Positions 1 through 5,645 of a DNA stretch of 6,697 nucleotides are shown in pieces. The stretch spans positions 1-6,697 of the forward strand of contig CAMPIU010000169.1 of assembly GCA_946886545.1 (NCBI GenBank). Direction: 5' to 3'. A program made the translations under genes and the position numbers. The stretch is from an uncultured Flavobacteriales bacterium. GTDB taxonomy: Bacteria; Bacteroidota; Bacteroidia; Flavobacteriales; Crocinitomicaceae. Positions within the stretch are counted from its first letter, which is position 1. Each line of letters starts with the position of its first letter. Below the pieces are notes generated by a model. That model searched no databases. It had not been told where the DNA came from and was given only the letters and a program-made list of their open reading frames with translations.

Positions 1-377
1 TCTTTATTCGCCAATGCAATGTCCTTTCCGGCCTCAATTGCAGCAAGCGTTGGTTTCAGTCCTGCATAACCTACCAATGCGGTTAATACCACATGAACTT
101 CATTAAATTCAACTACCTGGCAAAGCGCCTGACTTCCTGCATAGACATGAATATCTTCAGAAAAAAGCGCATCTTTCACTTCCTGGTACTTTTCTTCATC
201 ACCAATTACAACCGCATTAGGCTGGAATAGTTTTGCCTGTTCAATCAACAGTTTTGCATTTGATTGAGCTGTAATAACCTGCAAGTCGAATTGTTCCGGA
301 TAAGCCTGAATCACTTCTAATGCCTGTGTCCCGATTGAACCTGTAGAACCGAGAATGGCAACACCTTTTTTCTGCAT
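1..377 (-). CDS. dxr: 1-deoxy-D-xylulose 5-phosphate reductoisomerase, N-terminal part (cut by window edge)
   Basis: Dxr (IspC) converts 1-deoxy-D-xylulose 5-phosphate to 2-C-methyl-D-erythritol 4-phosphate with NADPH, the committed step of the MEP isoprenoid pathway, in the cytosol. About 125 residues of a usual ~385-400 are visible. Translating the minus strand from the ATG at 375-377 gives MQKKGVAILGSTGSIG, which contains the diagnostic NADPH-binding GSTGSIG loop (residues 10-16). Further on come a TALVGYAGLKPT stretch and, at the window edge, IALANK, the start of the conserved LANKE motif. The catalytic metal-binding and substrate domains lie beyond position 1. The start is well placed because the nucleotide-binding strand begins only a few residues after it. 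The gene is divergent from the small gene at 467. A TAACTTTG box ends 4 nt before the ATG, suggesting a very short leader. Nothing in the visible part is abnormal. Confidence 0.96.
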   Translation of the reverse strand, partial: MQKKGVAILGSTGSIGTQALEVIQAYPEQFDLQVITAQSNAKLLIEQAKLFQPNAVVIGDEEKYQEVKDALFSEDIHVYAGSQALCQVVEFNEVHVVLTALVGYAGLKPTLAAIEAGKDIALANK

Positions 378-381
378 GATA

Positions 382-389
382 CAAAGTTA
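382..389 (-). promoter_or_regulatory. Candidate -7 promoter box (TAACTTTG) for dxr
   Basis: Read on the minus strand, TAACTTTG matches the Bacteroidota sigma-ABfr -7 consensus TAnnTTTG exactly. It is separated from the dxr ATG by only TATC (378-381). No convincing -33 TTTG is seen at the usual 17-23 nt spacing. Transcription would begin at or next to the start codon. Confidence 0.5.
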
Positions 390-454
390 AAAATCATTCT
401 CAATCTTCCGGTTTCTAAGCAGAGATTGTGCTGTCCGCATTCAGACTTTCTTTA

Positions 455-462
455 TAAATTTG
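455..462 (+). promoter_or_regulatory. Candidate -7 promoter box (TAAATTTG) for the gene at 467
   Basis: TAAATTTG is an exact match to TAnnTTTG and ends 4 nt before the ATG at 467 (spacer TCAC). A TTG at 426-428 could act as the -33 element, but the 26-nt spacing is longer than usual. With the box this close to the ATG, the mRNA would be leaderless or nearly so. Confidence 0.5.
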
Positions 463-466
463 TCAC

Positions 467-934
467 ATGAAATACCGCATTTTAACCGACGAAGAACTTC
501 AACACCTTGAAGGAGATCTAAAGGCTTTCCTCATTATCAATGGAATTCATGGCGAAGAGTGGGAAAAACTTAACCGAGAGGAACCTAAAAAGGCCGTGGA
601 GTTGGTTGAGTTGTTTTCCGACCAGGTATTGCAAACTGTTTATGAAAAAGTTAGTTATTTAGAGCATCGCTCTCCTGATTCCTGTCTTGTATTTCATTTC
701 GGGGAGCAGGAGCAGGAATTAATTGCGATTCAGAAAAAACCCGACACTACAATTGACTTATCAACGGTTGATGGAATCCACGAAGCACTTACTAAAGCAC
801 CAAATGATCTTTCGTTTTTTACAAGTAAAAAGAACTACAATGAGTCCAGGGAGATGGAAATTCATCAGTTGATCCGGCAAGGTGCTGTTTTATCTGATGC
901 CAATTTTTGGAATTCTTTGAAAGAAATTCTGTAA
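467..934 (+). CDS. Small cytosolic protein of unknown function, DUF6495-like
   Basis: This is a 155-residue acidic soluble protein with no signal peptide or membrane segment. The N-terminus (MKYRILTDEELQHLE, then an FLIINGIHGEEW stretch at 21-32 and VELFSDQV at 47-54) resembles the Bacteroidota-restricted family I recall as DUF6495. That assignment is from memory and moderately sure. The first half is predicted helical and rich in Glu/Lys. The middle (residues 73-90) looks like a short beta region (CLVFHFGEQEQELIAI), and the C-terminus is helical again. No catalytic motif is visible, so I assign no function. The ATG at 467 is chosen because the MKYR start looks like the family N-terminus and a promoter box lies directly upstream. 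The gene is divergent from dxr, and the next gene (1086) follows after 151 nt, apparently with its own promoter. Confidence 0.85.
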   Translation: MKYRILTDEELQHLEGDLKAFLIINGIHGEEWEKLNREEPKKAVELVELFSDQVLQTVYEKVSYLEHRSPDSCLVFHFGEQEQELIAIQKKPDTTIDLSTVDGIHEALTKAPNDLSFFTSKKNYNESREMEIHQLIRQGAVLSDANFWNSLKEIL

Positions 935-1032
935 AATTTTTATAAATCTTAGGAGAGCATACGTAAATTGCACAGTCAAATTAGGCAACTACTCACTCAA
1001 AATTTGCTTAAATACAATATCCAAAAAAAGCA

Positions 1033-1063
1033 TTTGGTACTCTATTTAGAAAGCTTAGTTTTA
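1033..1063 (+). promoter_or_regulatory. Candidate promoter for the lipoprotein gene
   Basis: TTTG at 1033-1036 is followed after 19 nt by TAGTTTTA at 1056-1063, one mismatch from the Bacteroidota -7 consensus TAnnTTTG, with typical -33/-7 spacing. The predicted transcription start near 1068-1070 leaves a leader of about 16-18 nt before the ATG at 1086. The rest of the 151-nt gap (935-1085) is AT-rich and shows no terminator or other gene. Confidence 0.4.
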
Positions 1064-1085
1064 CCCAAGCATCCATTTTTAAATT

Positions 1086-1487
1086 ATGAGGCTTCGATTT
1101 ACTTACTTACTATTTGGACTATTTTTCCTGGTTCTGTCTGCTTGTTCAAACTCCGACATTGATGAACGTCTTGTTAAAAAATGGACGCTTGTTAAAGTAG
1201 ATGGATTTGGACCTGATAAGGACAAGATTTTAGGAATTGATCATATTTATTTTGACTTGAAAGACGACGAAACTTTTAAAGGCCGTTGGTATGATCAAAA
1301 CAATATGACCGATTTTATTGATTTGGAAGGAAAGTGGTTAAGTACGCAATACGAAGACAAAATCGATTTATTTTTATTTTATGGCCCCAACCAAAAGAAG
1401 TCTATCATTTTTAACATTTCAAAAGTTGAAGGAGATGATATGACGATGCGCATTTCTGAAATAGATCATTTCTTTAAAGCGAAATAA
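1086..1487 (+). CDS. Lipocalin-like lipoprotein
   Basis: The 133-residue precursor has a clear type II signal peptide: a basic start (MRLR), a hydrophobic core at about 5-17, and the lipobox LSAC with the lipidated cysteine at residue 20. The mature protein is about 114 residues. It opens with an acidic stretch (SNSDIDE) that could act as a Bacteroidota-type surface-export signal, though it is not a clean match. VKKWTLVKVDGFG follows at about 30-42, the Trp-containing first strand typical of small lipocalin-like domains. The remainder alternates beta-strand-like segments (HIYFDL, KGRWYD, KIDLFLFYG, SIIFNISKV, MTMRIS), consistent with a small barrel that may bind a hydrophobic ligand or fold cell-envelope stress products. 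The exact ligand cannot be told from sequence. The gene is monocistronic by context: it has its own candidate promoter and a strong terminator 23 nt after the stop. Confidence 0.85.
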   Translation: MRLRFTYLLFGLFFLVLSACSNSDIDERLVKKWTLVKVDGFGPDKDKILGIDHIYFDLKDDETFKGRWYDQNNMTDFIDLEGKWLSTQYEDKIDLFLFYGPNQKKSIIFNISKVEGDDMTMRISEIDHFFKAK

Positions 1488-1510
1488 CAATATAAACCAA
1501 TAACCGATGA

Positions 1511-1530
1511 GGGGCTTCGGCCCCTTTTTT
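1511..1530 (+). terminator. Rho-independent terminator with a cUUCGg tetraloop
   Basis: The hairpin is GGGGC (1511-1515), loop TTCG (1516-1519), GCCCC (1520-1524), followed by six T (1525-1530). All five stem pairs are G-C, and the loop with its closing C-G pair is the exceptionally stable cUUCGg type. It lies 23 nt downstream of the lipoprotein stop codon and ends transcription on the plus strand. No T-tract follows on the minus side, so it is one-directional. Confidence 0.93.
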
Positions 1531-1553
1531 ATTGTACATACTTCCGGAACTTA

Positions 1554-1587
1554 TTTGGAAGAAAGCAAGTCAGAACCATTATATTTG
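1554..1587 (+). promoter_or_regulatory. Candidate promoter for the SUFU-domain gene
   Basis: TTTG at 1554-1557 and TATATTTG at 1580-1587 (an exact TAnnTTTG) are separated by 22 nt, within the range reported for Bacteroidota housekeeping promoters. The -7 box ends only 5 nt before the ATG at 1593 (spacer TTGCC), so the transcript would start at or within a few nucleotides of the start codon. It lies just after the lipoprotein terminator, making the next gene an independent unit. Confidence 0.6.
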
Positions 1588-1592
1588 TTGCC

Positions 1593-2207
1593 ATGGAACT
1601 TATAAAGGCATTAGAAGATCGTTTTGGGGCACATCGCGTAAAATCAATTCAAAATCCTTTTCACAGTGATCAGGCTTTAATCGTTTTGTTGCTGGAATTA
1701 GATGTTCCTGTAACCGTTGTTATGACCGCTTCCCTTTCTGAGTATAAAATGCCTGTTCTGGACAAGTGGATCGGAAGAGAATTCAACGAAATTTATTTTT
1801 GTTTACCAACTTACTGGGATTTTGAAGATCACACGAACCCGAATTCCTCGTGGATTTACAATTGGATCTATAAACTTGAACGTTTCGTAAGAGATAAGAA
1901 TACCTGGTATGGCCCGGGCCACACAATTCCAACCGGAAATCCGGAAGTTCCGATCTCTGATTTGATGCAGCAAGAATATTTTATCTTCTTAGATCCGATT
2001 TTGCTTCAAAAAGAACTTAGTCCGGTGAATATCCAGGGCAAAACCATTCACTTTCTAAGTATTGTTCCGATTTTCGGGGATGAACTGGACTTTAAAATGG
2101 GGAAGGGCACACAAAAGTTTGTACGCCGTTTTATTCAACGGAACTATGATGAAAAACTGGATGACTATAGAAAATCTGTTTTGAACAGCAGATTACGCTT
2201 TTTCTAA
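1593..2207 (+). CDS. Suppressor of fused (SUFU) domain protein
   Basis: This 204-residue soluble protein belongs to the SUFU-like family, which in animals holds the Gli regulator and in bacteria is found mostly in stand-alone proteins. Visible family hallmarks are an N-terminal beta region leading to VVMTASLSEYKMP (42-54, the position of the usual 'T.GMS' strand), and EFNEIYFCLPTYWDF (63-77, the 'EL...LP..W' block). TWYGPGHTIPTG (104-115) is the diagnostic segment before the last part of the domain, and HFLSIVPIFGDELDF (153-167) is the conserved 'fl.v.Pi...E' block. The C-terminus is basic and helical (RRFIQRNYDEKLDDYRK). There is no signal peptide. Bacterial SUFU proteins have been proposed as immunity proteins of polymorphic toxin systems, but no toxin gene is adjacent here, so that role is only a possibility. 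It is convergent with the ArsC-like gene, with just 21 nt between stop codons and no classical terminator. Confidence 0.9.
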   Translation: MELIKALEDRFGAHRVKSIQNPFHSDQALIVLLLELDVPVTVVMTASLSEYKMPVLDKWIGREFNEIYFCLPTYWDFEDHTNPNSSWIYNWIYKLERFVRDKNTWYGPGHTIPTGNPEVPISDLMQQEYFIFLDPILLQKELSPVNIQGKTIHFLSIVPIFGDELDFKMGKGTQKFVRRFIQRNYDEKLDDYRKSVLNSRLRFF

Positions 2208-2228
2208 GAAACTTAAATTATCCGGATA

Positions 2229-2585
2229 TTACAATTTGGAGAAGAAGTCCTGTGCTGCTTCCACTTCTTTTTTGGCGTTTCCAATCCAAATGTGCTCATC
2301 GTAAATAGTAAAAGGTCGTTTCAGAAAAGTGTACTCCTCCAACATATATTTGCGGTAATCCGCTTCGGTTAAATTCATTTCATGCAATCCCTGGGAGCGG
2401 AACTTCATTGCTCTTTTGGAAAACATTCCCTCATAAGAACCTACTTTTTCCTTCAACCAATCCAAGGTTTTCGCATCAATATTGGTTTGTTTAATATCAA
2501 TTAACTCTACATCACCTGGCAGGTTCAAAGCTTTCATGATTTTCTGACAAGTGTCACAAGAACTTAAGTAATAAAATCTTCTCAT
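2229..2585 (-). CDS. ArsC/Spx-family thiol protein (arsenate reductase-like)
   Basis: This 118-residue thioredoxin-fold protein belongs to the ArsC/Spx/YffB family. The N-terminus MRRFYYLSSCDTCQKI carries the first strand and a Cys10-Asp-Thr-Cys13 motif, where Cys10 would be the catalytic or redox cysteine. LKRPF at 88-92 matches the conserved '(K/R)RP' loop that precedes a beta-hairpin (TIYDEHIWIGN, 93-103), as in ArsC. Family members reduce arsenate with glutaredoxin/thioredoxin or act as Spx-like regulators. The CxxC here resembles Spx-type and general 'arsenate reductase family' proteins, so the substrate is not settled. No arsenic-resistance gene is nearby. The ATG at 2583-2585 is chosen. 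An upstream in-frame ATG (2658-2660) would add 25 unrelated residues overlapping the preceding gene. It lies 10 nt after the barrel-protein stop, so the two are probably co-transcribed. Confidence 0.88.
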   Translation of the reverse strand: MRRFYYLSSCDTCQKIMKALNLPGDVELIDIKQTNIDAKTLDWLKEKVGSYEGMFSKRAMKFRSQGLHEMNLTEADYRKYMLEEYTFLKRPFTIYDEHIWIGNAKKEVEAAQDFFSKL

Positions 2586-2595
2586 GGAATTGTTA

Positions 2596-3513
2596 TTAGC
2601 GGTTTTGCATGTATTCGTTGTTTCTTTTACGGTCTTCCGGAGTACCGGTATTACAACCATTTGATTTCTTGGTAAAATGGTGAATCCAGCGAATCTGGAA
2701 TTGTACCGGCCAGTAATTACTTGAAAACCATTGGATCGTAGGGCGTGCTTTATTGGGTTCGAAAATCCCTATCGCAGGAACGATGAATCCCAATGTCAGG
2801 TAATCACCGCGACGGATAGTGCGTGTAAAACCTAAATGCAAATGAAATTGCGCCATGAAATCCTGCTGGAACTTCACCGGGGCAATGGTTCCAACATAAG
2901 GTGCTTTTGGTGCCGGTAATGCGTTAAACAAAAAGTTAAACCCTAATCCTGTTTCCAAATGCCAGCCATCTGCAATTTTCGTAAAACGATCAATGGTTAC
3001 ACGGGCAGTAAGGTATCCATTATAGAATGAACCTGTAGCCTCGTCAAAAGAAGAAGCCCCGGAAATCGGATCAAACAGTTCGAATTTCGTGCGCTCGCTC
3101 CCACCAATATAATTAAAGCCTAATCCCCAATCCAAACGGTGAAAAAGATTCGCACCGATCCATTTTACTTCTCCTTTATCGCCACGTTTTCTATACCAGG
3201 AAGCCAGCAATTTAGAAGATTTCAGACGGTAGTGAGCAGCACCAATTTCAATAAATCCTCCCGGTTTTCCAATCGGATCGACCGTAGCAGTAACAGGACG
3301 TCCATTGACATCTGTTCCTGAATACTCCGTAAGTTTTGGATTGGTGAAAGTATAATTAGGCCCTAAGGAAATTTGGATTCCGTCCTTTGTCAATTGTCGG
3401 TAATCACGCGCACCACCAAAAAAGTCTTTCCGGCTTTTCCCTCTCAGGTTCCGGGACTGCCCAAACGAGAGTCCGGTAATGACAAGCAACAAAATACAAA
3501 CTACAAATTTCAT
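2596..3513 (-). CDS. Secreted outer-membrane beta-barrel-like protein, unknown function
   Basis: The protein has 305 residues. An N-terminal signal peptide (MKFVVCILLLVITGLSFG, probable cleavage after about residue 18) is followed by a basic linker (RNLRGKSRKD). The rest has repeated amphipathic beta-strand-like segments rich in alternating aromatic and Gly residues, such as IQISLGPNYTF, GFIEIGAAHYRL, WGLGFNYIGG, FYNGYLTARVTI, WHLETGLGFNFLF and MAQFHLHLGFTRTI. This points to a small barrel of 8-12 strands in the outer membrane. No TonB box, plug or peptidoglycan-binding domain is seen, and I cannot name the family. The last barrel-like strand ends in FQIRWIHHF (272-280), followed by an unusual hydrophilic 25-residue tail. 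The ATG at 3511-3513 directly begins the signal peptide. A 65-nt gap separates it from the upstream membrane gene, so it may have its own promoter. The ArsC-like gene follows at 10 nt. Confidence 0.8.
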   Translation of the reverse strand: MKFVVCILLLVITGLSFGQSRNLRGKSRKDFFGGARDYRQLTKDGIQISLGPNYTFTNPKLTEYSGTDVNGRPVTATVDPIGKPGGFIEIGAAHYRLKSSKLLASWYRKRGDKGEVKWIGANLFHRLDWGLGFNYIGGSERTKFELFDPISGASSFDEATGSFYNGYLTARVTIDRFTKIADGWHLETGLGFNFLFNALPAPKAPYVGTIAPVKFQQDFMAQFHLHLGFTRTIRRGDYLTLGFIVPAIGIFEPNKARPTIQWFSSNYWPVQFQIRWIHHFTKKSNGCNTGTPEDRKRNNEYMQNR

Positions 3514-3548
3514 GATCTAATTTTATTTAAATATCTAAAGTTTTCGGA

Positions 3549-3559
3549 TTCGTTACGAA
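3549..3559. promoter_or_regulatory. Short palindrome upstream of the barrel-protein gene
   Basis: TTCGTTACGAA is a perfect odd-length inverted repeat (TTCGT-T-ACGAA). It lies 36-46 nt before the barrel-protein ATG, in the 65-nt gap 3514-3578. The position would suit an operator, but no matching copy is seen elsewhere in the window and no clear TAnnTTTG box is present in this gap. Chance occurrence is quite possible. Confidence 0.2.
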
Positions 3560-3578
3560 CTAAGTTGCGATTTTTTAT

Positions 3579-4166
3579 TCATTTCCTGTTGTTCATCAAA
3601 CCTTTTTGTTTTCTTCGAAGAAAGAAAAACACCGCCGCGCCTACCCATAAGACTCTTGAAACAGTTCCATAGTAAACAAAAATAAGTATGTTTTCGAAGC
3701 TTATCCCGGGTGTTCTGCCATACAAGAGTAACTGCCAATCCAATAAATGATTGATTGGTTCATAGCTCGGAGGTCTTGGTTCAAAAGAGAACAAATCACG
3801 CAGCATTTCCAAACCTTGTTTTTCAGGTTTTGGGGTAAGGCCTTTGATCCAATAGTAATCGATTAAATAATAAAAGTATGTCAGATGATAATGCAAGACT
3901 ATCATTCCCACGAGTGCTAACGCAATTTTCCAATACTTCAAATTTGGAATTCCTTTTGCAATCCAAAGTGCAGAAAGAACCAGGAGAATAATTTGCAAAT
4001 AGTCCTGAATTTCTATCTGTACAAAGAATCGCGCATCAAGGTCATTATGATTGTTTGGTTTTGGATAAACCACATCAAATATCCATCCAACAATGAGGTT
4101 TATCACCAACATAGCGAAGGAAATAATAATAACTCTGTAGAGTACGCTCTTGAGCTGTGAACTCAT
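3579..4166 (-). CDS. Four-helix inner-membrane protein of unknown function, downstream of kmo
   Basis: The 195-residue protein has about four hydrophobic segments: residues 12-30 (VIIISFAMLVINLIVGW), 57-71 (LQIILLVLSALWIA), 79-103 and 159-183 (ILIFVYYGTVSRVLWVGAAVF). A long polar loop (about 105-155) containing a Pro-rich FEPRPPSYEP stretch separates TM3 and TM4, and the tail is basic (RRKQKGLMNNRK). I recognise no family and see no catalytic motif. I chose the ATG at 4164-4166, 5 nt after the kmo stop. An in-frame TTG at 4173-4175 overlaps the kmo stop (TTGA) and would add three residues (MIA), which is possible but less likely. The near-overlap with kmo makes co-transcription and translational coupling likely, but a role in kynurenine metabolism or transport is only suggested by position. 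Confidence 0.82.
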   Translation of the reverse strand: MSSQLKSVLYRVIIISFAMLVINLIVGWIFDVVYPKPNNHNDLDARFFVQIEIQDYLQIILLVLSALWIAKGIPNLKYWKIALALVGMIVLHYHLTYFYYLIDYYWIKGLTPKPEKQGLEMLRDLFSFEPRPPSYEPINHLLDWQLLLYGRTPGISFENILIFVYYGTVSRVLWVGAAVFFFLRRKQKGLMNNRK

Positions 4167-4171
4167 TGCAA

Positions 4172-5509
4172 TCAAGAAATTAAACTGAGCATCTTTTCCA
4201 TTACAAAAGGCTCATCCCATTTCTCGTGAATGTTTTCGATCTTCAGAATTTGCTGCATTAAGGCATCTTGCTTTCTTCCGTTTTTCAACGCATCGCTGTA
4301 ACGTGTATGACTAAATGTTACCTGCGAATAAAGCGGGGTCCATTTATCCGGATATAAGCGGGAGAATTTCCCCTCGATCTTTTTCTGCAATAAAAATTCA
4401 GGATCTGCGGTTTTGTCGCGCATCTCCACATAATTATCCAAAGCCAAATCCAAAATAGCATTTGCATCCGGAACCCGTTGTTCGGAAAAACGGTTTAATA
4501 AACCACTCCAATCTCCCTGGCTTTGATCATACATTTCGTTGAATACGGTACAATCTTCAAATCCGCAGTTCATTCCTTGTCCGTAGAATGGAACAATTGC
4601 ATGAGCCGCATCGCCCAACAAAACGATTTTGTCTTCGTAATTCCAAGGCTCACATCGAACCATTATCAACGAACTGGTCGGATTTTCAAAATAATCGTCC
4701 AACAAGGTCGGCATCATCCCAACAGCATCCGGGAAGGTAAGATCAAAAAATGCAGCTACCTGTTCACGTGTTTTGAGTGTTTCGAAAGATGTTTCCCCTT
4801 CCATCGGGAAGAACAGCGTGCATGTGAAACTTCCGTCCAGGTTTGCCAGTGCGATCATCATAAATTCACCTCGCGGCCAGATATGCAGGCAGTTTTTGTC
4901 CAGTTTATGACTTCCGTCCTCGTTCGCAGGGATTACCAATTCTTTGTATCCGTGGTCCAGGTATTTTTGAGAATAATCAAAAGTCGTGGATTTCTGCATG
5001 CGCATGCGCACGGCTGAATATGCTCCGTCGGTTGCGAAAATTTTATCTGCAGGAAATTCTTCGACCTGTTTTGTTTGCTCATTTTGAAACGAAAGCGTAT
5101 TTGTTTTCAGATTAACATCGAGACACTTGCGATCAAAGAAGTATTCAATATTCGGGTAGTTATCCGCCAAATTCATCAATTTTTGATTCAATCCCCCGCG
5201 AGAAACGGAATAAATTGCCTCGTTGTTCACTCCATAAGGCTGATAGGTCAATGTTCCGTCCAAGGCGTGCATACAGCGCTTATACATTGGAATGGCAATT
5301 TTGCGAATATCCTCTGCGATACCTGCAATTTCCAAAGCTTTCCAACCCCGGTCCGAAAGTGCCAGGTTGATCGATTTTCCACCTATTAAAGTAGCTTTTC
5401 TCAAATCGGGTCTTCTTTCAAACACTGAAACCTGGTATCCTTTCTGAGCAAGTAAAATAGCTTGTAAACTTCCTACAAGTCCGGCTCCTACTACTGCAAT
5501 TTTTTTCAT
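4172..5509 (-). CDS. kmo: Kynurenine 3-monooxygenase
   Basis: This FAD-dependent hydroxylase converts L-kynurenine to 3-hydroxykynurenine with NADPH and O2. The 445 residues match bacterial KMO length, without the C-terminal membrane anchor of eukaryotic enzymes. Visible motifs are the Rossmann GAGLVG (8-13), Glu31 at the end of the second strand (VFERR) for FAD ribose, the DG motif (ATDGAYSAVR, 159-168), and the second FAD motif GDAAHAIVPFYGQGMN (299-314). Substrate residues known from human and Pseudomonas enzymes appear conserved: Arg78 (human Arg85), Tyr92 in PYG (human Tyr99), and Tyr404 in FSHTRY (human Tyr398), by my hand alignment. All key parts are present, so it should be active. 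It lies 136 nt downstream of kynureninase in the same direction, and the membrane gene follows after 5 nt. The leader before the ATG (5507-5509) is A-rich with no Shine-Dalgarno. Confidence 0.96.
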   Translation of the reverse strand: MKKIAVVGAGLVGSLQAILLAQKGYQVSVFERRPDLRKATLIGGKSINLALSDRGWKALEIAGIAEDIRKIAIPMYKRCMHALDGTLTYQPYGVNNEAIYSVSRGGLNQKLMNLADNYPNIEYFFDRKCLDVNLKTNTLSFQNEQTKQVEEFPADKIFATDGAYSAVRMRMQKSTTFDYSQKYLDHGYKELVIPANEDGSHKLDKNCLHIWPRGEFMMIALANLDGSFTCTLFFPMEGETSFETLKTREQVAAFFDLTFPDAVGMMPTLLDDYFENPTSSLIMVRCEPWNYEDKIVLLGDAAHAIVPFYGQGMNCGFEDCTVFNEMYDQSQGDWSGLLNRFSEQRVPDANAILDLALDNYVEMRDKTADPEFLLQKKIEGKFSRLYPDKWTPLYSQVTFSHTRYSDALKNGRKQDALMQQILKIENIHEKWDEPFVMEKMLSLIS

Positions 5510-5528
5510 ATTACTATTTTCTTATTAA

Positions 5529-5583
5529 CCGCATAGGTACATAGAGCACATAGTAAATCTGCGTTCTTCTGTGACCTCTGCGG
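5529..5583. repeat. Degenerate inverted repeat (CCGCATAGG/CCTCTGCGG type) between kynU and kmo
   Basis: The left arm at 5529-5553 begins CCGCATAGGTACATAGAG, and the right arm at 5559-5583 ends GTGACCTCTGCGG. The reverse complement of the right arm (CCGCAGAGGTCACAG...) matches the left arm imperfectly, with a 5-nt spacer (TAAAT). Each arm is built of short 'CAYAG/GCAYAG' units. This pattern resembles the dispersed 'ACCGCAAAG/CACATAG' intergenic repeats I have seen in Flavobacteriia genomes. Downstream (5600-5614) TTTTGCGCCTTCGC looks like a further degenerate unit of the same type. Transcribed from kynU, it could form a long imperfect hairpin and may modulate kmo expression or stabilise mRNA ends. 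Confidence 0.6.
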
Positions 5584-5645
5584 GAGATTTAACACGTGGT
5601 TTTGCGCCTTCGCTAGAGCTACAGCGTAAGTGTTGTGTTCCAATT

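Noticed and set aside
968..1162. 64-codon open frame starting at a TTG in the gap before the lipoprotein gene
   Set aside because: It has a non-ATG start, overlaps the lipoprotein gene in another frame, and has no coding-like composition or family resemblance.
2219..2228. Palindrome TATCCGGATA between the convergent SUFU and ArsC-like genes, considered as a terminator
   Set aside because: It is a 10-bp palindrome without a loop or T-tract, so it cannot act as a standard intrinsic terminator.
2586..2660. Extended N-terminus of the ArsC-like protein (start at 2660)
   Set aside because: The added 25 residues have no ArsC similarity and overlap the end of the barrel-protein gene. The thioredoxin-fold strand begins right at the ATG at 2585.
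3139..3738. Small open frames opposite or out of frame with the barrel and membrane genes
   Set aside because: They overlap well-supported genes and show no independent start signals or homology.
4523..5389. Plus-strand open frames opposite kmo
   Set aside because: These are antisense shadows of a clearly conserved minus-strand gene. Their translations are Cys/His-rich and low-quality, with no recognisable domain.
5611..5626. Hairpin CGCTAGAGCTACAGCG after kynU, considered as a terminator
   Set aside because: The stem is only four base pairs and no T-tract follows on either strand.
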